6,478 nucleotides of DNA from Saprospiraceae bacterium (lineage in GTDB: Bacteria > Bacteroidota > Bacteroidia > Chitinophagales > Saprospiraceae). Made by a program: the position numbers and the translations under genes. The stretch lies in the NCBI GenBank assembly GCA_023300255.1, contig JALZWC010000027.1, positions 1 to 6,478 on the forward strand, read 5' to 3'. The notes beneath the pieces are model-generated. The model did no database searches and had not been told where the DNA came from. It saw nothing but the letters and a program-made list of their open reading frames with translations. The first letter of the stretch is position 1. The number at the start of each line of letters is the position of its first letter. Positions 1 to 5,314 of this stretch are shown here, in pieces.

Positions 1-74
1 AAGGAACCGTAGCCCAGCTATGCTTAATTTTTTAGCATTCCTTAGAAGAAAAAATGTCTAGCTTAAAACGACCA

Positions 75-117
75 ATTTATTCTTACACTTTGCCTTAAGG
101 ATTGCGCAAGAATAAAT
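75..117. repeat. 10-bp perfect inverted repeat downstream of the GH113-like gene
   Basis: The arms ATTTATTCTT (75-84) and AAGAATAAAT (108-117) are perfectly complementary around a 23-nt loop, and the loop itself contains the palindrome CCTTAAGG (93-100). The element begins 33 nt past the stop codon of the minus-strand gene ending at 150, so it could form a 3' hairpin that ends or stabilises that mRNA. No run of T follows either arm, so it is not a canonical intrinsic terminator. I see no gene in 1-149; the short open stretches there have no coding character. Confidence 0.45.
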
Positions 118-149
118 CTCAATCCCAATATATCAATTTTGTTTTGCGG

Positions 150-1217
150 TCACTCAGGCTGCGCATACCATTTTTGTAACACCGCTAGAGCTGGTTTGCC
201 TTGCACAGAAAAACTTGTATCTTTTCCAGATTTAGGTTGAGCAAACCATTTCCACGAAAAACCACCTGCTATCCAAGACTTTTCCCAAAATGTTTGAAAG
301 AAAGCTTTGTATAAATTCACTTGAGTTTGATCATTGAGTTGGATGTTCTCTCCTTTGTCATGTGTCCATGGACGTTTACCCGCATAAGAGACATTTCGAT
401 ATCCAAACTCAGTTAACAAAATTTTCCGATCTTCTACTTTACTAAGTTTCTTTAATTGTTTTTGAATAGCTTTCCAATTTTTGACTGTTTTTCTTATTTC
501 CGGAGTTTTCATTTTATTAATAGGGAAATAAGTATCTACACCGATGTAATCTACATCTTGCCAAAAAACAATTTTATCGTATTCATCCCAATTGGCGGCG
601 TAAGTGATTGGGCCACTATATATTTTTCTTACTTTTTGTATAAGTTGTTTCCAGAATGCGGGACGTTGTGTTGTAAATTTTTTCATTTCTGTTCCAACTG
701 CAAACAAATCTACCTTATGAGTTTCTGCTACTTGAGCTAATTTTAGAATATAAGTTTCATAATTAGCTTCCAAGATTTGCCAATCTTTTTCTTTTTTCAA
801 GGATAACTCTCCTCTCCATTCTACGCCTCTTGTTTTGTCTTTTACAGCTTTGTTTATTTCTTCTAGTTTGCTAAGTACAATATGAGGTTTTAAAAAAACC
901 TTTAAACCAACTTGCTTAGCTAATTCAATACCTTGGATATTTGCCTCAATCGTTTTACTCCACCATTCGTTTTCTTCATCTGGTAAAAGCAATAATGTAT
1001 TGCGATCTAAGGTAGCTTCTGGGATTAATGCTGCCCAATTAGCATTGGAAATTTTAATATTTTCAAACATCTCTGCTGTTAGAGAAGGTTTGCCAGGACC
1101 ACTAAAACTCATACCATTTATTCTCTGTGCATTAAGAGTAATTGTACTTGTTAAAGTTAACATTAAAATGGCGCAAAAACACAATTCTGCTTTATTAATT
1201 CGAAATTTATTACTCAT
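150..1217 (-). CDS. Secreted glycoside hydrolase, GH113-like (beta-mannanase type TIM barrel)
   Basis: The product is 355 aa. It starts with a signal peptide (residues 1-30, cleavage expected after LNA before Q31), so it is exported. The rest reads as a TIM-barrel glycoside hydrolase resembling family GH113, whose characterised members are retaining endo-beta-1,4-mannanases of clan GH-A. Visible landmarks are FAVGTE with the likely acid/base Glu177, the strand DVDYIGVDTYFP (221-232), LLTEFGYR (268-274) with the likely nucleophile Glu270, and the aromatic GGFSWKWF (318-325) expected near the end of the barrel. The Asn-Glu pair common in clan GH-A is Thr-Glu here, which I believe is normal for this subgroup. 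Length fits a single catalytic domain with no binding module. The start has an A-rich leader and no Shine-Dalgarno site. No sugar transporter or SusC/D pair lies nearby, so substrate is unassigned; mannan is a family-based guess. Confidence 0.82.
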   Translation of the reverse strand: MSNKFRINKAELCFCAILMLTLTSTITLNAQRINGMSFSGPGKPSLTAEMFENIKISNANWAALIPEATLDRNTLLLLPDEENEWWSKTIEANIQGIELAKQVGLKVFLKPHIVLSKLEEINKAVKDKTRGVEWRGELSLKKEKDWQILEANYETYILKLAQVAETHKVDLFAVGTEMKKFTTQRPAFWKQLIQKVRKIYSGPITYAANWDEYDKIVFWQDVDYIGVDTYFPINKMKTPEIRKTVKNWKAIQKQLKKLSKVEDRKILLTEFGYRNVSYAGKRPWTHDKGENIQLNDQTQVNLYKAFFQTFWEKSWIAGGFSWKWFAQPKSGKDTSFSVQGKPALAVLQKWYAQPE

Positions 1218-1346
1218 TATTTTTTACAGTCTAGGAATTAGATAAGGAATAAATGGAGGTAATTTTTTCTCTTAAAAAAGATAGGTCAGGAATGATGTAG
1301 AAATAAGTTTAGATTCTTGGGTAGATTATTTTGGTCTTACTTTTCC

Positions 1347-1409
1347 CCTGCCTGCGTTCCTTGGCAGGCAGGTTAAAAAATCCTTATACCTGTCGAGCCG
1401 CCAGGCAGG
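1347..1409. repeat. GC-rich REP-like hairpin and degenerate second copy
   Basis: CCTGCCTGC (1347-1355) pairs perfectly with GCAGGCAGG (1364-1372) around an 8-nt loop. A related weaker unit follows: CCTGTC (1389-1394) can pair with GGCAGG (1404-1409) using one G-U pair in plus-strand RNA. The two right arms, GGCAGGCAGG and GCCAGGCAGG, are near-direct repeats. This GC-rich block stands out from its AT-rich surroundings in the spacer between the Omp85-like gene and the GH113-like gene. Neither strand has a T-run after the stem, so a REP-like dispersed repeat fits better than a simple terminator, although it may still protect or attenuate the upstream mRNA. The flanking parts of 1218-1455 hold only short AT palindromes, for example TTCTATAGAA at 1417-1426. 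Confidence 0.65.
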
Positions 1410-1455
1410 ATAGTTGTTCTATAGAAGTATTCTTAGAATGATATGTTTTTTTATA

Positions 1456-2715
1456 TTAAAAATATTGTCCGAAACCAATTACCAAACCTTCTTCATTTCT
1501 ATTGAATACATCAATACCATAGTCTACTCTTAAAACAGCACCATATACTTTTCTGTAAATAATTCTAAATCCACCGCCAATGAATTGGCGAAATTGATCC
1601 TTATTTAAGAGGTCCTTGAGTTGCCCTCCTGGATCTCGCCAAGTACCAGTATCTGAAAAGGCAACAATTTGTGCACCCCATTTTTTGGATTCGTGTACCG
1701 TGTGCCTATATTCCGTATTTAAAATAACCTGAGCTGTTCCTCTATCAATTCTATTGCCTATACCTCTAATATTTGTATGGCTATCCGCAACAAAAGGAGC
1801 GAAAGGCGTATCATTATTATTCGCAATTCCTAGCTGTAGTCTAGTAGCTAAATTTCCTTTCTCTCCCAGTATAGCATAATATCTTGCTTGGAATTGAAGA
1901 CTATGAAACCAATCTTGATCTAATGTATTATAAACATTTTGTAGCAATACTTGCCAAGTTAATCCAGTGAGATAAAAATAATGGTAATTTAAATTATTTT
2001 CTGTGTATTGTGCTTTGGACAACCACTTTGGTTGGCGCAATCCTGCTGGCCCTGGCGGATTTTCTAGAAACTGAAAATCACTTTTAGTATAATTTTCTAT
2101 GAAAAAACTTCCCCCTATTTCCAAGTTGCGATTAAAATCAAAGTGCTTTATAGCGGATAGTCCCAAACTGTTATTATCATAGTCATAGTTGACCGTTCCC
2201 TCTGGAAAAAATAAAGGTTCTCTAGAAGACCATTTATTTAAACTTAGGGTAAGCCCCCAATTAGTGTTACTAATTCTAGGGATTTTATAAAAAATATTAC
2301 CACTATGCCGTCGATCATTATTTTGATAGGCGGCACTTAAAAATTGCCCTTTTCCCTGCCAGTTTATATCAGAGAATCCCACTTGAAACCAGATATTTCC
2401 TTCAATACCTCCGAAATTAAAAATCGGTAATAAAGTTCTTACTTCTTCTAGGTCAAAAATTAATTTTACCCCTTGGACTGTCGTATCTCTTAAATAGTTT
2501 GCATTGCCAATGCCAGGAATATTTTTTAATCTTTGTACGTCCGTTTGTAACAAACTATCAGTAGGGGAATCAATTAATCTTGAATGAATAAATGGTATTA
2601 AGTAATTTTCCTGTGTACGTTTCAGTCCTTTAAAGACAACTGTTTGTTGTGCAATCAAAGAAGAAATTAAACAAAAGGAAATGATCCATCCTAAGAATAA
2701 ATATTTTACTGTCAT
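1456..2715 (-). CDS. Omp85-family (BamA/TamA-like) outer-membrane protein with one POTRA domain
   Basis: I place the start at 2715, giving 419 aa. That Met opens a good signal peptide (basic K4, hydrophobic 5-20, cleavage near IA before QQ at 23). An in-frame ATG at 2820 would add 35 residues in front of it, partly encoded by the arm of a long inverted repeat. Residues about 24-92 look like one POTRA domain (VVFKGLKRTQENYLIPFI, then VQRLKNIPGIGNANY). The remainder is an Omp85 barrel. It carries IRGIG (about 316-320), matching the conserved (V/I)RG(F/Y) loop motif, then GGGFRI (about 381-386), RVDYG (about 396-400) and a terminal Phe typical of outer-membrane insertion signals. BamA normally has five POTRA domains and TamA three, so this is a short family member and not the essential BamA. 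No partner substrate is fused or adjacent, and its cargo is unknown. No sigma-54-like element precedes it. Confidence 0.85.
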   Translation of the reverse strand: MTVKYLFLGWIISFCLISSLIAQQTVVFKGLKRTQENYLIPFIHSRLIDSPTDSLLQTDVQRLKNIPGIGNANYLRDTTVQGVKLIFDLEEVRTLLPIFNFGGIEGNIWFQVGFSDINWQGKGQFLSAAYQNNDRRHSGNIFYKIPRISNTNWGLTLSLNKWSSREPLFFPEGTVNYDYDNNSLGLSAIKHFDFNRNLEIGGSFFIENYTKSDFQFLENPPGPAGLRQPKWLSKAQYTENNLNYHYFYLTGLTWQVLLQNVYNTLDQDWFHSLQFQARYYAILGEKGNLATRLQLGIANNNDTPFAPFVADSHTNIRGIGNRIDRGTAQVILNTEYRHTVHESKKWGAQIVAFSDTGTWRDPGGQLKDLLNKDQFRQFIGGGFRIIYRKVYGAVLRVDYGIDVFNRNEEGLVIGFGQYF

Positions 2716-2786
2716 GTTTGGAAAAAGAATAAAAACTATTAGGCACTTAATTTTAATGATGAAATAAAAAGATTTAAAATAGTATT

Positions 2787-2960
2787 TGCTACTAGACTTA
2801 TTTATAAATAAGGAATACATATATGAATTATATATTTTTTGTTAATTTTCCTCAAAAAGTCAGTGCATAGTCTAGCTACGGACTTATTTTTTGGGGAAAT
2901 TAGCGAAAAAAGATATATAATTCATACATGTGTTTATTATTTATGAACAAGTCTACTGCA
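2787..2960. repeat. Long imperfect inverted repeat, MITE-like or long-stem RNA
   Basis: Most of the 301-bp spacer 2716-3016 folds back on itself. The left arm (about 2787-2861) and right arm (about 2881-2960) are roughly 80% complementary by eye, around a 19-nt centre (2862-2880). The best blocks are TATGAATTATATAT (2822-2835) against ATATATAATTCATA (2913-2926), a 14-bp perfect match extendable to 2817/2931 with one mismatch. The outer parts TTATTTATGAACAAGTCTAC (2937-2956) and the complement of 2791-2812 also match. The inner block 2842-2858 pairs with 2887-2903 at 16 of 17 positions if G-U pairs are allowed in plus-strand RNA. A 16-bp perfect palindrome (2797-2812) sits in the left arm. It could be a miniature transposable element, a strong mRNA hairpin after the DUF547 gene, or a leader of the Omp85-like gene. 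I see no coding sequence inside and no clear target-site duplication. Confidence 0.7.
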
Positions 2961-2961
2961 C

Positions 2962-2985
2962 ACTCTTTGCTCTATTCTAAAGAGT
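2962..2985 (-). other. Small hairpin after the DUF547-barrel gene, possible 3' end structure
   Basis: ACTCTTT (2962-2968) and AAAGAGT (2979-2985) form a 7-bp stem with a 10-nt loop, 31 nt past the stop codon of the gene ending at 3017. TCTACT (2952-2957) with AGTAGA (2983-2988) gives a competing pairing. No T-run follows on the minus strand, so termination here is only possible, not shown. Confidence 0.3.
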
Positions 2986-3016
2986 AGAAGGTAGTAAAAA
3001 GTACTAATTCGCCTTA

Positions 3017-4603
3017 TTAATTAGTATATCGAGATGGTTTATCTTTTCTAGACTTTCCATTTCCTCGACTTGGAATGTTATACCGTATTCCTAAGTTAAA
3101 AGTTGCTGCCGTTCCTCCTGTATCTCGTAAGAATTTGTTAGTGAAATCTGTCACTAATAATTCTAATTCAAAGTTAGGCGTAAACTGATACTTGACACCT
3201 GCACCTCCTTGTAGGAAATAATCAAAATTACTTTGCCAAAAAGGAGAATAACCACCGATAGTATACAGGGTTGTTTTAGGATTTGGATTGTAACTAAATA
3301 TTAAAGTAACTGGTGTCGAAAGACGATTAATACGCCCATCAGCGGAGCTGCCAATATCTTCGATCAGTACATCTAATTCTGTAAATACAGAGAAATTAGT
3401 ACCTATAGGAAAGTCATTAAAAAATTGAGTATTCCAAGTTGCACCATCCCAATCAATAAAGGGTTGAGTTGCACTACCCGTTAAATCATCTCCAATAGCA
3501 AAAACGAAAGAACTTTGTACAGAGAAATTTGTCCATTTTTCAACTGGTGCATATCTGATTTGTGGCCCCAAAGTAGTAATACCTTGTCGAGCACTAATTG
3601 CTTCGCTAGAACCCAAAACAGAAAAAGGAGAAGATGGTAATTGATCATTTCTAACTCTTCTATATCGAGTGTTGATACCAATATTGAAGCGATTATTTAA
3701 ACCATATAAATAACTAGTAGAAGTAGAAAAAAATGTTGATCTATCCGTTAGATTATCTCCATTGCCTGTTTTTTGTGTATATAGATTATTAAAAATTTTA
3801 ACCTCAAAAGAACCTTTAGGAATAGTAGAAGATACAATATATCTAGAAGCATTATTTCCTCCAGATGTATTGTTTGCTTGAGAACTAGCTGCGGAATCAT
3901 TTATAGACCAATCATAAGGATAATAAGATACTTTAGAAGATTTTGAAATTGGGCTTGTTCTATATTGATTAATAAACTCAAATATGGCCGTTTTATTACC
4001 TCCAAAGTCAGTGCTGTACCATTTGAAAATTTGAGATAATTCTACTTTGTTGTCATTAACTTTAAGGAAGTCAGGATTATTTAAAGCTATTTTAGTTTGT
4101 TGGTCCAATTGCGCATCTAGCTTATCTGGTTGGTAAGCGAAGTTAGTAATTGGAGGGCAACCCAAAGCACCGCAAACTAAAACAAAATGTAATCGAGCAT
4201 CTTTATAAGGCTTTAATAATCGACTTTTTTCTAAACCCGTTAAGGTATAGCTTTCTCCTGCCACACGAACTTGTTTGCCATCAAAAAAACCAGCTATAGA
4301 CTGTACGGAATTAAGAGGGTATGCTTGTGCAGCGGCATTAATTACGTGTAAGTTATAAGCATTGATATAAAACGCCTTTTTTGTAGCGTCAGTTGTGTTC
4401 GATAAATCTGCGTTTTCTACCGTACGGACCAAACCTGCTAATTGCACATTATTTTTAAGTCCAGAATATTTTAATAAGCCATTAGTAACTTCTTTTGATA
4501 AGAAAGCTTCTGTATTATCAAAAAATTGTTGATTAATAGTTTGAGCTGTAGTAGTGGTTACTATCAAAAGAGATAGTACTAAAAATTGAAGAAAATTTTT
4601 CAT
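3017..4603 (-). CDS. DUF547 domain fused to a C-terminal outer-membrane beta-barrel
   Basis: The product is 528 aa with a signal peptide at 1-20 (cleavage TTA before Q21). Residues about 25-235 are a DUF547 domain: FYINAYNLHVI (78-88), the HFVLVCGALGCPP stretch (139-151) with His139, Cys144 and Cys149, KWYSTDF (194-200), and the closing YDWSIND (230-236). DUF547 has no function I can state with confidence. A polar Ser/Asn/Gly linker (about 237-254) leads to about 270 residues of alternating amphipathic strands broken by Asn/Gly/Pro turns, reading as a beta-barrel of roughly 12 strands and ending TFNLGIRYNI (501-510). An 18-residue basic tail follows the last strand, which is unusual because such barrels normally end on an aromatic residue. 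If the barrel inserts in the outer membrane, the DUF547 domain should face the periplasm. The gene lies 190 bp downstream of the thioredoxin-like gene and has its own candidate sigma-54 promoter. Confidence 0.8.
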   Translation of the reverse strand: MKNFLQFLVLSLLIVTTTTAQTINQQFFDNTEAFLSKEVTNGLLKYSGLKNNVQLAGLVRTVENADLSNTTDATKKAFYINAYNLHVINAAAQAYPLNSVQSIAGFFDGKQVRVAGESYTLTGLEKSRLLKPYKDARLHFVLVCGALGCPPITNFAYQPDKLDAQLDQQTKIALNNPDFLKVNDNKVELSQIFKWYSTDFGGNKTAIFEFINQYRTSPISKSSKVSYYPYDWSINDSAASSQANNTSGGNNASRYIVSSTIPKGSFEVKIFNNLYTQKTGNGDNLTDRSTFFSTSTSYLYGLNNRFNIGINTRYRRVRNDQLPSSPFSVLGSSEAISARQGITTLGPQIRYAPVEKWTNFSVQSSFVFAIGDDLTGSATQPFIDWDGATWNTQFFNDFPIGTNFSVFTELDVLIEDIGSSADGRINRLSTPVTLIFSYNPNPKTTLYTIGGYSPFWQSNFDYFLQGGAGVKYQFTPNFELELLVTDFTNKFLRDTGGTAATFNLGIRYNIPSRGNGKSRKDKPSRYTN

Positions 4604-4638
4604 AAGTAAATTATTTTTGGGCTAACTAATTAAAAGTC

Positions 4639-4654
4639 AGCGAATAGTGTGCCG
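4639..4654 (-). promoter_or_regulatory. Candidate sigma-54 (-24/-12) promoter of the DUF547-barrel gene
   Basis: Read on the minus strand, CGGCACACTATTCGCT matches 9 of the 12 fixed positions of the sigma-54 consensus TGGCACG-N4-TTGCW. The near-invariant GG (-24) and GC (-12) are both present with the correct 10-bp gap between them. The -12 GC lies 36 nt before the start codon at 4603, leaving a leader of about 25 nt. A sigma-54 activator gene starts about 700 bp away. The match was found by eye in an AT-rich spacer where GG and GC are scarce. Confidence 0.5.
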
Positions 4655-4793
4655 AGTTCTGAATAGTAAAATTAAGTTAAAAGCGTCGTTCTAAAGGGAT
4701 AATTTTAACTGTTTAAATAACTTCAATATAAAGTTAACTCTTGTGTTCTAAAGCAGACATTAAATTGAGTCTATTTTTAAAAGAATAAAGATT

Positions 4794-5132
4794 TTAATTT
4801 ATATTTAAATTTAATTGTTCCAATGCTTTTTCTAGTCGGTATTGTGCAACTATGCCGCCAAATATGGCTTTAATCTCTCCTTTGCTGATTAATAGCAAAA
4901 CTGGATTTTTTGTAATCATCAATTCGTCTTTGATCAATTGAGCAGCTTTGCCAGTCAATTTTTGGTAGCCTAATTTCTGTCCGTAAGATTCCTGAACACT
5001 GCTTACTACATTGTCTAGTAATTGGTTATCTGTACCACAGCGAGCGCAAAGACTTACAAAAACAGGAATTTGTTGTAATTGCAGAATTTTTAGAAGATCT
5101 GATAGAGTTGAAATCGCTTGTATGTTTTCCAT
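4794..5132 (-). CDS. Small cytoplasmic thioredoxin-fold protein with a CARC motif
   Basis: The product is 112 aa, close to the usual thioredoxin length, with no signal peptide or membrane segment, so it is probably cytoplasmic. The pattern fits a thioredoxin fold: a beta-strand IPVFVSL (22-28), a CXXC motif C29-A-R-C32 at the start of a helix, the strand-helix region around 53-70, TKNP with the likely cis-proline Pro77, the strand VLLLISKGE (78-86), a Gly-Gly (92-93), and a final amphipathic helix. Cys29 to Pro77 is 48 residues; it is 44 in E. coli thioredoxin. The usual Trp before the first Cys and the Gly-Pro between the cysteines are absent, so redox potential and partners may differ from housekeeping thioredoxin. 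Thiol-disulfide exchange, a thiol sensor or metal binding are all possible. The gene is divergent from the sigma-54 activator and has a -24/-12-like element 25 nt upstream. Confidence 0.72.
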   Translation of the reverse strand: MENIQAISTLSDLLKILQLQQIPVFVSLCARCGTDNQLLDNVVSSVQESYGQKLGYQKLTGKAAQLIKDELMITKNPVLLLISKGEIKAIFGGIVAQYRLEKALEQLNLNIN

Positions 5133-5156
5133 AAGTATTTATTTTGACTAGTATAA

Positions 5157-5172
5157 TTCAATGGTTATGCCA
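5157..5172 (-). promoter_or_regulatory. Candidate sigma-54 (-24/-12) promoter of the thioredoxin-like gene
   Basis: Read on the minus strand, TGGCATAACCATTGAA matches 9 of the 12 fixed positions of TGGCACG-N4-TTGCW, including an intact TGGCA at -24 and TTG at -12 with correct spacing. The -12 dinucleotide is GA instead of GC, which weakens it. It ends 24 nt before the ATG at 5132, predicting a leader of about 14 nt. The divergent neighbour encodes a sigma-54 activator, which raises the plausibility. Confidence 0.42.
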
Positions 5173-5229
5173 AACATGAAAATAAATATTTTTTTATATT
5201 TAAAAATCTGTTTATCAATTGATTATGTC

Positions 5230-5251
5230 TTATTTTTGATATTAAAAATAA
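5230..5251. repeat. AT-only hairpin in the divergent control region
   Basis: TTATTTTT (5230-5237) and AAAAATAA (5244-5251) form a perfect 8-bp stem around GATATT, and AAAAATAA recurs at 5262-5269. The region is nearly pure A/T, so chance is a serious alternative. It may mark a flexible or bendable segment between the divergent genes. Confidence 0.3.
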
Positions 5252-5270
5252 CTTAATTTTTAAAAATAAT

Positions 5271-5284
5271 TACGATATTTCGTA
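5271..5284. promoter_or_regulatory. Palindrome, candidate activator-binding (enhancer/operator) site
   Basis: TACGA-TATT-TCGTA is a perfect 5-bp dyad with a 4-bp centre, the only CG-containing dyad I see in the spacer. Its centre is about 130 bp upstream of the predicted start of transcription of the thioredoxin-like gene, within the range typical for enhancer sites of sigma-54 activators. It is also 30 nt before the activator's own ATG, where binding could give autoregulation. The link is positional only. Confidence 0.35.
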
Positions 5285-5314
5285 TTTTTATGAAAAAATA
5301 ATTACCTTACTTTA

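Noticed and set aside
1..30. Possible tRNA end on the minus strand
   Set aside because: A few tRNA-like bases only; no cloverleaf can be formed from the available sequence.
456..740. Plus-strand open frame of 94 codons
   Set aside because: It is fully antisense to the GH113-like gene, whose frame has a signal peptide and catalytic motifs; the antisense product shows no recognisable domain.
1000..1245. Plus-strand open frame of 81 codons
   Set aside because: It overlaps the signal-peptide end of the GH113-like gene; its hydrophobic stretch is a mirror of the antisense signal sequence.
1347..1372. GC-rich hairpin as a rho-independent terminator
   Set aside because: The stem is strong, but neither strand shows a T-run immediately after it.
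1362..1377. Plus-strand TGGCA...TT resembling a sigma-54 promoter
   Set aside because: It lies within the GC-rich hairpin, lacks the -12 G/C, and no plus-strand gene follows.
2797..2951. Near-direct repeat of TTATTTAT-like sequence flanking the long hairpin, as a target-site duplication
   Set aside because: The two segments are better explained as outer arms of the inverted repeat containing a self-palindrome, so they do not prove insertion.
3481..3681. Minus-strand open frame of 66 codons
   Set aside because: It lies in another frame inside the barrel part of the DUF547 fusion and has no features of its own.
4688..4753. Direct repeat GTTCTAAAG at 4688-4696 and 4745-4753
   Set aside because: Only 9 bp in an AT-rich spacer, with no further symmetry; could be chance, not strong enough to call as operators.
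5290..5301. Tiny upstream ORF (ATG AAA AAA TAA) before the sigma-54 activator
   Set aside because: Three codons in an A/T run, out of frame with the gene and without a ribosome site; likely chance.
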